This document shows, one piece after another, positions 1-7,851 of a stretch of 26,816 nucleotides of DNA (positions are counted from its first letter, which is position 1; each line of letters opens with the position of its first letter). Both the position numbers and the translations under genes were made by a program. Below the pieces are notes generated by a model. It saw only the letters and a program-made list of their open reading frames with translations. It was not told the origin of the DNA and made no database searches. The stretch lies in assembly GCA_964393005.1 (NCBI GenBank), contig CAYMRR010000005.1, positions 1-26,816 on the forward strand, in the 5' to 3' direction. Source of the DNA: UBA5272 sp964393005 (GTDB lineage: Bacteria > Patescibacteriota > Minisyncoccia > Phycocordibacterales > UBA5272).

Positions 1-1
1 A

Positions 2-2326
2 GATGCTGCAAGACATGGTTATACAAGAGAGGAAGGTAAATCTTACAAAAAAATGCAAGTAAAATCTATAGAAATATTAGGCACCTCTTCTCCAGAAGGA
101 AGAACTGCAGAATCTATTTTACCAGGCAATCTTGAAGAAGAAAATAAAGAATTAGGGCTAGATAGAGCTAGAGATGTGCTAGAGATTTTTATGGCTAATC
201 TTTCAGGAGAAGATAACCCAGAAATTACTATAGCTGAAAAAGAAGTTCAATTTTCTAAAGCAGATTTTACTTCTTTAATAGAGCTTGCAGAAAAGAATGA
301 TTTCTTAGAAAATGGAGAAGAGTCTATCACTGCTATTTTTAATTTTATTAAAGCCTATAATAGAGGCGAAATACAAGATGCTGAATCTATAAATAAAATG
401 AAAGAAATAATCGACAGTAAAAGAACTGTATCTATTAAAATAGAGCTAGAAGGTCAAGAGAGTAAAGATGTGATAATACCAATTCCTCTTTTACTTTTAC
501 TTTTACCGTCTTTGACTAGAGTTAAAAAGATGATGAATTTTGAAAAAGCAAAAAATCAAAAAGAGACTACTGGTGGAAAAGATGATGACGAAGAAAAGGG
601 AGAGTCTTATATTATTATCCCAGATCCAGAAGTAAAAGTTGAGACAGAAGAAGTCATGATAATAGAAAAAGAGTTAAAATTAGTAGAAAAAAAACCTCGC
701 CAGATTTTCTCTGAGACAGTTTTAGACAAAGAAAGATTAGATAAAGAAGATAAAAATTATCATGAGCTTTATGCAGAAGCTGAAAATATAGAAAAAATTT
801 CTTATGAAGATTTAAGAAAGCTTTCTAAAATGGTATTTATGGAAGAGCTTTATGAGCATATTAATAATAAAGAATCTATAGAAAATGGTTTAGACTATAA
901 AAAGATTATAGATTTTGCTAGAGATTTAAAAAAATCTAAATCTCCAGCTTACAATACAGATTCTGAAATTAAAGAAAAGACAGCTGAAGTTATTTTAGAG
1001 GCTTGGCAAAAATATGATAGAAATATAAGAGAAGGAGTAAAAACTGTAGAAGGAGAAATGCTTCCCGAAGATACTACTTTAGAATATAAACACGACACTA
1101 AAAAGATACTTTGGGCAAAAGAAGCTGCTACTCATATTATGAAGCTTATTGAAGCAGAAAATGACGAAGAATTATCTTATAAATTAGATGAAATTTACTC
1201 TTCTTATGAAGATATTGAATTAGAAGAAGCTTTAGAGAGATCTAATATATATATAAAAGAAGAAAGAGAGGAAAGAGAAATAAAAGAAGTAATAGGGAGA
1301 GAAATAAAAGAAGAGGATAAAGAGGTAGAAAATAAAGAAAATCAATTAGAAGAAATTATTGATTTTCAAAAAAGAAAAGCTGAAATCTTAAAAAGATTAG
1401 AAATTTTAGATAAAGAAGAAATTGAAAGCTATGAAAGAATAGAAAAATTGAAAAAAGAAAGATTGGAAATAATGGCAAGAATAGAAAAAGTCGAAGAAGA
1501 TAGAAATGCTTTACTTTTACTAAAAGCCAAAAAAGAAGAAGAAAAATTACAAAAAGAAAATGAAGAAAATAAACTAAGAATAAAAGTAGAAAAAAAAGAA
1601 GAAGAAAAAACAGCCGAAAGCTTTATAAATATTCATGAATATTTAAATAATAAAGAAGCAGAAAAAAAAGGTCTAAATTATAGGAAAATCTTAGAAAGTG
1701 TCAAAGAGGCAGAAAGAGAAAAAATAATTTATTCTACAGAGTCTTATAGCTTAAGAGAAAGAGTGGCTGATCAAATATTAATAAGCTGGCAGCTTTATGA
1801 ATACAATTTAAAACACGATACTAATTTTACCAAAGTAGAAGATTTGCCTAATTATGAAGATATAAAATATGAAAAATATTCACCAAAAATGCTTTTAGCA
1901 AGAGAAGCGGCTGATACACTTTTTGAATTATCTCAATTAGAAAGTGATAAAGAAATAGAATTAAAACTTTCAGAGCTAATAGATAAAGAAGCTATAGAAA
2001 ACTCTAAAAAAGAAGACAAAGAAGATTTAGAATTAGAAGATTTAAATAGTTATTTAGAAAAGCTCTATAATGATCTAAATGATTTAGAAAGTGAAATAGA
2101 AGAAGAGGAGAAAAAAGTATCTAAAAATCTAGAATTAAAAAGAGAAAATATACAAGAATTGATCGATAATATAGATTTTATTTTACGAGATTTAGAAAAT
2201 AAATTAGAAGATTCTGTAAAAGGGAGAGTCTATAGAAGTAAAGAAGAAAGGATAGAGCTAGAAGCAGATTTTAATCTTTTAGAACAAGAAAAAAGAGCCT
2301 TACAAAAAAGATTAGAAACTTTTTAA
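2..2326 (+). CDS. Large coiled-coil protein with OmpA-like motif and duplicated domain (5'-partial)
   Basis: The reading frame is open from base 2, so the ATG at 53 is probably internal and the N-terminus lies outside the window. Numbering from that ATG, residues 5-46 (IEILGTSSPEG, then NKELGLDRARDVLEIF) resemble the strand-loop-helix of OmpA C-terminal peptidoglycan-binding domains, with the SPEG loop and the N-x-L-x(3)-RA-x(2)-V pattern. Residues 141-154 are a short hydrophobic stretch (IIPIP plus six Leu), too short for a confident membrane helix. The rest is Glu/Lys-rich coiled coil (about 400-520 and 655-757) around two copies of one domain: residues 263-396 and 521-651 share NNKE, GL(D/N)Y(K/R)KI, SWQ/AWQ-x-Y and the A(K/R)EAA motif. 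No enzyme signature is seen. I infer a structural or envelope-linked protein; the function is unknown. Confidence 0.75.
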   Translation, partial: DAARHGYTREEGKSYKKMQVKSIEILGTSSPEGRTAESILPGNLEEENKELGLDRARDVLEIFMANLSGEDNPEITIAEKEVQFSKADFTSLIELAEKNDFLENGEESITAIFNFIKAYNRGEIQDAESINKMKEIIDSKRTVSIKIELEGQESKDVIIPIPLLLLLLPSLTRVKKMMNFEKAKNQKETTGGKDDDEEKGESYIIIPDPEVKVETEEVMIIEKELKLVEKKPRQIFSETVLDKERLDKEDKNYHELYAEAENIEKISYEDLRKLSKMVFMEELYEHINNKESIENGLDYKKIIDFARDLKKSKSPAYNTDSEIKEKTAEVILEAWQKYDRNIREGVKTVEGEMLPEDTTLEYKHDTKKILWAKEAATHIMKLIEAENDEELSYKLDEIYSSYEDIELEEALERSNIYIKEEREEREIKEVIGREIKEEDKEVENKENQLEEIIDFQKRKAEILKRLEILDKEEIESYERIEKLKKERLEIMARIEKVEEDRNALLLLKAKKEEEKLQKENEENKLRIKVEKKEEEKTAESFINIHEYLNNKEAEKKGLNYRKILESVKEAEREKIIYSTESYSLRERVADQILISWQLYEYNLKHDTNFTKVEDLPNYEDIKYEKYSPKMLLAREAADTLFELSQLESDKEIELKLSELIDKEAIENSKKEDKEDLELEDLNSYLEKLYNDLNDLESEIEEEEKKVSKNLELKRENIQELIDNIDFILRDLENKLEDSVKGRVYRSKEERIELEADFNLLEQEKRALQKRLETF
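839..1240 (+). repeat. Internal protein duplication, copy A
   Basis: Residues 263-396 of the coiled-coil protein (numbered from the ATG at 53). They align by eye with residues 521-651 over their whole length: an NNKES/NNKEA start, GLDYKKI versus GLNYRKI, AWQKYDRNI versus SWQLYEYNL, LPEDTTLEYKHD versus LPNYEDIKYEKY, and AKEAATHIMKL versus AREAADTLFEL. The DNA has diverged, so the duplication is old. It marks a discrete domain of about 130 residues that I do not recognise. Confidence 0.7.
1613..2005 (+). repeat. Internal protein duplication, copy B
   Basis: Residues 521-651 of the same protein, partner of the copy at 839-1240. It is separated from copy A by a Glu/Lys-rich coiled coil of about 120 residues. 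Tryptophan, tyrosine and the A-R/K-E-A-A motif are kept in both copies, which suggests a folded unit rather than low-complexity similarity. Confidence 0.7.
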
Positions 2327-2415
2327 TTTTTCTTTATAAAAAATTATATACACTTTTAAAAGTTTATAAGATTAGACAAAAAATAAGATTAGAGTTATAC
2401 TAGATATAGATAATG

Positions 2416-2424
2416 TGCTATTTT
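2416..2424 (+). promoter_or_regulatory. Extended -10 promoter for the SIMPL gene
   Basis: TGCTATTTT fits the extended -10 form TGnTATNNT and lies 33 bases before the ATG at 2457. The wider word TGTGCTAT recurs before lepA (8556) and the ftsB-like gene (10567). No good -35 box is visible. Confidence 0.45.
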
Positions 2425-2456
2425 AATAGAAATAAGTTAATAAATATTTAATAATT

Positions 2457-3257
2457 ATGAAAAATATAAATTTTAAAAAAATAATAGAAACCCCATATTT
2501 TATTTTTGGAGTGATAGTTTTATTAGGTTTTGTGATTTTTGGATCTTATTTTAAATCTTCTCTTAAAAATATTTCTATCTTAACTAATGCAGAAGGTATT
2601 ACTGTTTCAGGTACAGCGGAAAGATTTGTTACTAGTGACAATGGTAGTGTTTCCATCTCTTTTGAGACAGACGATTTAGCCAAAGGAGAAGAATTAGCTC
2701 TTAAAAACCTTACAGATATTAGAGATGCTAGTATAAAATATTTAATTAATTATGGTATAGAAGCTAAAGATATAGTTGTTTTACCTTATAGTACTTATTC
2801 AGAATGCACAAAGAGAGATTCTAATTATTGGGACAATTGTATAGGTTCTAGATACAATAGATATAATCAAATAGTTAAAATTTCTTCAGATGATGTGATA
2901 AAAATAGAGGACTTATCTCTTAATTTAAATTCTTATTTAAATAGAGAATTAAAAGATATTTATACTAATTTTAATTCTGTAAAAGTATCAATACAAAATA
3001 CTCAATATTTTTATAGTCAATTTGATAGCATTAAGTCTGAAATGATGAATGAGGCTACCAAAAATGCTTATGAAAGAGCTGAAGCTATAGCTAGATCTAC
3101 AAATAATCATGCTGGAGCCGTTATTACAGCTTCTCAAGGAGTGTTTCAAGTTACTTCTAAAGATAGTGTAGATACTAGTGATTATGGTTTTTATGATACC
3201 AGCACAATAGAAAAGAAAATTTCAGCAGTAGTTAGAGTTACTTTTAAAGTAAAATAA
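2457..3257 (+). CDS. SIMPL-domain (DUF541) membrane-anchored protein
   Basis: A 266-residue protein with an N-terminal membrane helix at residues 13-32 and an extracytoplasmic SIMPL/DUF541 domain. It opens with the typical ITVSGTAE strand at 48-55. The late helix (residues 194-215, MMNEATKNAYERAEAIA) and the final strand AVVRVTFKVK also fit the family. SIMPL proteins are periplasmic or extracytoplasmic; their biochemical role is poorly defined, with links to oxidative stress and signalling. Cys117 and Cys128 lie in one loop and could form a disulfide outside the cell. The ATG is preceded by AATAATT and no Shine-Dalgarno sequence. The next gene starts 24 bases downstream on the same strand, so co-transcription with the M3 peptidase is likely. 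Confidence 0.85.
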   Translation: MKNINFKKIIETPYFIFGVIVLLGFVIFGSYFKSSLKNISILTNAEGITVSGTAERFVTSDNGSVSISFETDDLAKGEELALKNLTDIRDASIKYLINYGIEAKDIVVLPYSTYSECTKRDSNYWDNCIGSRYNRYNQIVKISSDDVIKIEDLSLNLNSYLNRELKDIYTNFNSVKVSIQNTQYFYSQFDSIKSEMMNEATKNAYERAEAIARSTNNHAGAVITASQGVFQVTSKDSVDTSDYGFYDTSTIEKKISAVVRVTFKVK

Positions 3258-3281
3258 AATAAAATTAATAAAGTTTTAATT

Positions 3282-5339
3282 ATGATTCAGAAAAAGGGGG
3301 GAGAAGAGAGGGTTATCTATCCTGATTGGTTAAAGTTGTCTAAAATTTTAAGTTTAAAAGAAAAAGATTTCGACACTCTTTTAAAAGAATATCTTAAAAG
3401 TAAAAAAGAAATTTACAAAAAAATAAAGTCTCTCAAAAAAGAGGAAAGAGATTTTAAAAATACTGTATTAGCTTTAGAAAATAGTGATACTTATTTTCAA
3501 AATATATTTAGCGGCATAAGTATTTATTCTTTTACTCATAAAGATAAAGATTTTAGAGATAATGCCGACAAATTTTTAAAAAACTTAAGTAAAAAGTCTA
3601 TAGAATTAGAATACGATAAAGATCTGTATAAAGCTTTTATAGATTATTATGAAAACAATTATCAAATAGAAAAAAAGTCTAAAAAATCTTTAGACACAAT
3701 TTATGGACGAGGAAGCCAAAAGCTAGTAGAAGATTATTATAAAGGCTATAGCCTTATGGGTTTTAATTTAAGTGAGGAAAAACAAAAAGATTTAAAAAAA
3801 ATAAATAAAGAATTAAACAATCTTTTAATAGATTTTTCAAAAAATATAGATGATTATCAAGATTATATTTTATGTGAAGAAAAAGATTTATTTGGTTTAC
3901 CAGAAAATTTTAAAACTCTTTTAAAAAAAGAAAATGGTAAATATAAAATAACTTTAGACTATCCTTTGTTTGGTCCATTTCTTCAATATGCAGAAAGCAG
4001 AGAAAAAAGAAAAGAATTGTTAGCTAAAAATAATAAAAAAGGTGGAGAGAAAAATCTTAAAATATTAGTAAAAATAATAAATTTAAGAAATCAAAAAGCA
4101 AGACTTCTCAGATTTAAAAATTATATAGAATATAATCTTAAAGATAGAATGGTAAAAGGAGAAACAGAAGCGAGAGAATTTTTAAATGATCTATCTTCAA
4201 AGCTTATTCTTAAGTCTAAAGAAGATTTAGAAAAGCTAAACTCTTTCGCTAAAAATAATTTAGAAAATTATAAAGATATAAAAAGTCTAGAGTCTTATGA
4301 TATTAGCTATGTAGCAAATAAATTAAAAGAAAATCTTTATAGTTATGATACTTCTCTTGTCAAAGAATATTTTGAATTAGAAAGAGTTTTGAAAGAAATA
4401 TTTTTTTATCTTGGTAATATGTTTTCTTTTATAGCAGAAGAGATAAAATCTGGAGATATTAGAAAAATAGTAGTAGATAAAGATATTAAAACATTCAAAT
4501 TAAAAGATAAACTCACTAAAAATACTATAGCTTATTTAGTATTAGATCTTTTTCCAAGAGATGGTAAATATGGACATGCGGCAAGTAGCGGCTTTATTTC
4601 AGAGGAGTATAAAGAAAATAAAAGAGTAATACCCGTAAATCAAATAGTGGCCAATTTTTCTAAAAGCTCTAAAAGCTTGCCAAGCCTACTTACTTTAGGA
4701 GAGATAAATACTCTTTTTCATGAATTAGGTCACGCTCTCCACTATATGCTTTCAGAGGTAAGATATAGTTCTCAGGCTGGATACAATGTCTCTTTAGATT
4801 TTGTCGAAGCTCCTAGCCAAATGTTTGAAAATTTTCTTTTTGAAGACAAGTTTTTAGCAAAGCTGGCCAAGCACTATAAAACAAATAAAACTTTAGACAA
4901 AAAGACAAGAGAGAAAATTATTAAAAGTAGAAATTTTCTAAATGGCTACTCTTATTTAAGGCAATGTATTTTTGCTCTTTTTGATTTAGATTTATATACA
5001 AAAAAGAGAGATGAAAAAGGTATAGCTAAGCTTTATAGAGATATGGTTTTAAAATACCAAAATTTATCTTTAGATAAAGAAAATATTTTTCCAGCAGGGT
5101 TTGGGCATTTGGCGGGATATGGAGCAGGATATTATTCTTATCTTTATGCTGAAGTATATGCTTACGATTTTTATTCTCTTTTTAAAGAAGCTAAGACCAA
5201 AAAAGATTTAGAAGAAATAGCTAAAAGATTTAAAAAAGAGATTTTAGAAATAGGGGGAAGTAGAGATGAAAAAATATCAGCTGAAAAGTTTCTAAAAAGA
5301 AAACTAAATAATAAAGAATTTTTAAAAAATTTATTCTAA
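3282..5339 (+). CDS. M3 family zinc metallopeptidase (thimet oligopeptidase-like)
   Basis: A 685-residue M3 peptidase, the normal length for the family, predicted to cleave short peptides in the cytoplasm. The zinc site is complete: H480-E481-L-G-H484 in FHELGHALHYM, with the third ligand E509 in DFVEAPSQM. The 29-residue spacing between the first His and this Glu matches thimet oligopeptidase. Family motifs also seen are LFPRDGKYGHAA before the zinc site and PAGFGHLAGYGAGYYSYLYAEVYAYD near the C-terminus, which bind substrate in relatives. These favour the M3A (thimet/oligopeptidase A) branch over PepF. There is no signal peptide. It follows the SIMPL gene by 24 bases. A likely role is peptide turnover, useful in an organism with few biosynthetic genes; that is inference. 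Confidence 0.9.
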   Translation: MIQKKGGEERVIYPDWLKLSKILSLKEKDFDTLLKEYLKSKKEIYKKIKSLKKEERDFKNTVLALENSDTYFQNIFSGISIYSFTHKDKDFRDNADKFLKNLSKKSIELEYDKDLYKAFIDYYENNYQIEKKSKKSLDTIYGRGSQKLVEDYYKGYSLMGFNLSEEKQKDLKKINKELNNLLIDFSKNIDDYQDYILCEEKDLFGLPENFKTLLKKENGKYKITLDYPLFGPFLQYAESREKRKELLAKNNKKGGEKNLKILVKIINLRNQKARLLRFKNYIEYNLKDRMVKGETEAREFLNDLSSKLILKSKEDLEKLNSFAKNNLENYKDIKSLESYDISYVANKLKENLYSYDTSLVKEYFELERVLKEIFFYLGNMFSFIAEEIKSGDIRKIVVDKDIKTFKLKDKLTKNTIAYLVLDLFPRDGKYGHAASSGFISEEYKENKRVIPVNQIVANFSKSSKSLPSLLTLGEINTLFHELGHALHYMLSEVRYSSQAGYNVSLDFVEAPSQMFENFLFEDKFLAKLAKHYKTNKTLDKKTREKIIKSRNFLNGYSYLRQCIFALFDLDLYTKKRDEKGIAKLYRDMVLKYQNLSLDKENIFPAGFGHLAGYGAGYYSYLYAEVYAYDFYSLFKEAKTKKDLEEIAKRFKKEILEIGGSRDEKISAEKFLKRKLNNKEFLKNLF

Positions 5340-5345
5340 AAACAC

Positions 5346-5374
5346 TTGACTTTTAAAATAGCTTGTGATATATT
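5346..5374 (+). promoter_or_regulatory. Strong sigma70-type promoter upstream of a mini-terminator
   Basis: TTGACT (5346-5351), a 17-base spacer, then TATATT (5369-5374) with an extended TGA just before it. An A-run and CAC precede the -35 box. The predicted start near 5381 is only a few bases before the hairpin and T-run at 5389-5423, so the transcript may be very short or attenuated. Confidence 0.6.
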
Positions 5375-5388
5375 ATAATTGATAAAAT

Positions 5389-5423
5389 CTGCGCCCAAAA
5401 AAGCTTTTAGGTGCAGTTTTTTT
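5389..5423 (+). terminator. Hairpin plus T7 run in the typA leader
   Basis: CTGCGCC (5389-5395) pairs with GGTGCAG (5410-5416) with one G-T wobble, and seven T follow (5417-5423). It looks like an intrinsic terminator. It could end the M3 peptidase transcript, but a good promoter lies between that gene and the hairpin, so it may also act as an attenuator for typA or end a tiny RNA. Confidence 0.6.
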
Positions 5424-5449
5424 GATTTTATTTATTTTTGTGGTATTAT
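5422..5449 (+). promoter_or_regulatory. Second promoter, after the hairpin, for typA
   Basis: TTGATT (5422-5427), a 16-base spacer and TATTAT (5444-5449) with an extended TGG. Its start near 5456 would give a leader of about 60 bases that avoids the upstream hairpin. That leader contains a second small stem: TTTAGTG (5469-5475) with CGCTAAA (5487-5493). Confidence 0.45.
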
Positions 5450-5514
5450 TTAAGCTAATAAAGCCATTTTTAGTGCTTATTTTTTACGCTAAAAATCAAA
5501 AAAAAAAAGGAAAT

Positions 5515-7323
5515 ATGCAAGAAGAATATAAAGAAATAAGAAATATTGCTATTATAGCCCATGTAGATCATGGTAAAACTACCCTTACAGATGCTCTTAT
5601 GAAAGAGTGTGGAGTTTTAGAGGAAGGCTTTTCTATGGATGCTGATACTTTGGAAAAAGAAAGAGGCATTACTATTTATGCTAAAAATACTTCTGTAGTT
5701 TATAAAGATACTAAAATTAATATTTTAGATACTCCAGGCCACGCCGATTTTGGTAGTGAGGTAGNNNNNNNNNNAAGATCTATAGACTCTGTACTCCTTT
5801 TGGTAGATGCTCAAGAAGGGCCTATGCCACAGACTAGATTTGTTTTAAAAAAGAGCTTGGAGCTTGGATTAAAGCCTATAGTGGTTATAAATAAAATAGA
5901 CAAGCCAGCTAGCGATGTAGAAAGAGTGCACGATGAAGTTTTTGAGCTTTTTATGGAGCTTGGGGCTAGCGAAGAGCAATTAGATTTTACTACAGTCTAT
6001 GCTATTGGCCGTGATGGAGTAGCCATGAAAGAAGTGAGCGATGAAAAGAAAAATTTAGAGCCACTTCTTGATACTATTTTAGAAAAAGTAGAAAAAGCAA
6101 AAGGAAATATAGAAAAGCCACTTGTAGCCCAAGTTTTTAATTTAGCTTATGACAATTTCTTAGGAAGAATGGCAGTAGCTAGAATATATGACGGAAAAAT
6201 AAAATCTGGGCAAAATATTTTTGTAAAAGATCCGCTTACTGGGAAAATAAGTGGAGGAAAAGTCACAAAACTTTTTACATTTTTAGGTATTGATAAAGTA
6301 GAAAAAGAAGAAGCTTTTGCGGGAGATATTGTTATGATTGCTGGCTTTCCAAATATTTTTATTGGAGAAACATTTTTAGAAAATGAAAATGGAGAAAGTA
6401 TGCCAGCTATACATATAGATGAGCCTACTATTTCTCTAGACTTTTTAGTAAACGATTCTCCATTTGCTGGAAAAGAAGGAAAGTATGTTACTGGAAGACA
6501 AATCCGCGAAAGACTTGAAAAAGAGTTAGAAATAAATGTTGGTCTAAAAATAGATTTTGATACAGATAAGTTTTTGGTTTATGGAAGAGGAGAAATGCAT
6601 ATAGCAGTACTTTTAGAAAATATGCGAAGAGAAGGATATGAGCTTCAAGTTTCTCAGCCGCAAGTAATAATTAAAGAAAAAGAAGATGGAAGTAAAGAAG
6701 AACCTTTTGAAGAAGTAGTAATAGATGTGCCTAGTGAATTTTCTGGAATAGTGATGGAAAAGCTTGGTAGAAGAAAAGGAATGGTTTTAGATATGTTTGA
6801 TAGAGAAAATATTACTAGAATAAGAGCAGAAGTTCCTACAAGAGGGTTACTTGGATATAAAGGAGAATTTATTATAGATACTAAAGGTCTTGGTATAATC
6901 TCTTCAAGATTTATAAAATTTTCAAATCATGTAGGCAATATACAAAGAAGATTGGTGGGCTCTATGACTAGTATGGAAAATGGTAAAGCTTTAGGTTTTT
7001 CTTTATACAATTTGCAAGATAGAGGTGTTTTATATATTGGTCCAGGAGTAGAGGTTTATAATGGACAAGTAATAGGAAATACTAGTAAAGGCGAAGAGAT
7101 GGTAGTAAATCCTACAAAAGGCAAGCAGCTTACAAATATGAGAGCTAGCGGATCAGATGATGCTATTACTTTGGTGCCGCCATATACTCTTTCCATAGAA
7201 AGAGGGCTTGAAATAATAAATGAAGATGAATATTTAGAAATTACTCCAAAATCTGTAAGACTTAGAAAGCAAATCTTAAACGAAGGTATGCGAGCTAAAG
7301 CAAATCGTAAAAAAGAAAATTAA
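5515..7323 (+). CDS. typA: Translational GTPase TypA/BipA
   Basis: A ribosome-binding GTPase of the EF-G family, linked to 50S assembly and stress adaptation. From the ATG at 5515 it has 602 residues, the usual length. GTPase motifs: G1 AHVDHGKTT (15-23), G2 RGITI, G3 DTPGHADF, G4 NKID. The G5 region reads YAIGRDG where relatives have YASALNG. The C-terminal domain is typical (RRLVGSMTSMENG, then a late SVRLRKQIL). The frame stays open back to a TTG at 5422, but those 31 residues lie in the leader and are hydrophobic and unconserved. The ATG is preceded by AAGGAAAT, one of the few Shine-Dalgarno-like sites here. Ten Ns (5765-5774) fall in GSEV-x4-RSID; relatives have E-R-(I/V)-L there, so the frame is intact. 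Confidence 0.95.
   Translation: MQEEYKEIRNIAIIAHVDHGKTTLTDALMKECGVLEEGFSMDADTLEKERGITIYAKNTSVVYKDTKINILDTPGHADFGSEVXXXXRSIDSVLLLVDAQEGPMPQTRFVLKKSLELGLKPIVVINKIDKPASDVERVHDEVFELFMELGASEEQLDFTTVYAIGRDGVAMKEVSDEKKNLEPLLDTILEKVEKAKGNIEKPLVAQVFNLAYDNFLGRMAVARIYDGKIKSGQNIFVKDPLTGKISGGKVTKLFTFLGIDKVEKEEAFAGDIVMIAGFPNIFIGETFLENENGESMPAIHIDEPTISLDFLVNDSPFAGKEGKYVTGRQIRERLEKELEINVGLKIDFDTDKFLVYGRGEMHIAVLLENMRREGYELQVSQPQVIIKEKEDGSKEEPFEEVVIDVPSEFSGIVMEKLGRRKGMVLDMFDRENITRIRAEVPTRGLLGYKGEFIIDTKGLGIISSRFIKFSNHVGNIQRRLVGSMTSMENGKALGFSLYNLQDRGVLYIGPGVEVYNGQVIGNTSKGEEMVVNPTKGKQLTNMRASGSDDAITLVPPYTLSIERGLEIINEDEYLEITPKSVRLRKQILNEGMRAKANRKKEN
5765..5774. other. Assembly gap of ten Ns inside typA
   Basis: Ten undetermined bases between GTAG and AAGATC. 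With them the reading frame continues, and the four affected codons (Gnn nnn nnn nnA) are compatible with the Glu-Arg-(Ile/Val)-Leu expected after GSEV in TypA. The gap length is therefore probably correct. Confidence 0.95.
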
Positions 7324-7333
7324 AATATAAAGC

Positions 7334-7362
7334 TTGACAAATAGTTTTCTTTTTTGTATTTT
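7334..7362 (+). promoter_or_regulatory. Consensus promoter for the gene at 7383/7407
   Basis: A perfect TTGACA (7334-7339), a 17-base spacer and TATTTT (7357-7362). It starts 11 bases after the typA stop and predicts a start near 7369, so this small gene has its own promoter. Confidence 0.65.
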
Positions 7363-7382
7363 GTAATAGGAATAAAATAAAG

Positions 7383-7778
7383 TTGTACCTTAAAACATTT
7401 TTAAAAATGGAAAAAAAAGATTGTGTTTTTGAAGACCAAAGCTTTTGCTCTAAGCTTAAAGAGAGCTATAAAAAACATTTAGAAAACTCTAAAGGAAAAG
7501 AGATTTCTTTTATAGATTTAGCTTTTGACAATCAAGATTTTTTAAAGAAAATCTCTCCTATTAAAAAGCTAAGTAAAAGTGATTTAGAATGGGTAAAAAA
7601 CGAAGTATTTGGTCCTTCTTTTTATGATTGTCTAGGAGTCTTTATTTGGACAATTATAAATAAAGAAGAAGAAAGGAGTCAAACTTATATTTCTCCTGTT
7701 TATTTTGATAAGGAAAAAGATTCTACCGGGAAAATGTGTTGGCTCATAGTTTCTTTTGGCTTAGACAGAGAAATTTAA
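7383..7778 (+). CDS. Small protein of unknown function
   Basis: I do not recognise this protein. It has 131 residues from a TTG at 7383, or 123 from the ATG at 7407 (MEKKDCVFEDQSF). With the promoter start predicted near 7369, either start is possible; the ATG is the more conventional choice. There is no signal peptide or membrane helix, so it is probably cytoplasmic. It is mixed alpha/beta with four cysteines (in CVFEDQSFC, FYDCLG and KMCWL), and the end WLIVSFGLD looks like a buried strand. It has a strong promoter of its own and its own hairpin terminator at 7793-7818, so it is a free-standing, probably well-expressed unit. Confidence 0.7.
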   Translation: MYLKTFLKMEKKDCVFEDQSFCSKLKESYKKHLENSKGKEISFIDLAFDNQDFLKKISPIKKLSKSDLEWVKNEVFGPSFYDCLGVFIWTIINKEEERSQTYISPVYFDKEKDSTGKMCWLIVSFGLDREI

Positions 7779-7792
7779 AACACTTAAAAAAG

Positions 7793-7818
7793 CAACTGAA
7801 TTATTTCAGTTGTTTTTT
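7793..7818 (+). terminator. Intrinsic terminator after the small unknown gene
   Basis: CAACTGAA (7793-7800), loop TTAT, TTCAGTTG (7805-7812), then six T. An 8-bp perfect stem with a T-run. Confidence 0.9.
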
Positions 7819-7851
7819 ATGTTAAAATAAGTAATATATATAAAATATTTT

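Noticed and set aside
5422..5514. 31-residue hydrophobic N-terminal extension of TypA from a TTG
   Set aside because: It starts in the terminator T-run, covers promoter and leader elements, and TypA is cytoplasmic with a conserved start near the G1 motif; the ATG at 5515 has a ribosome-binding site.
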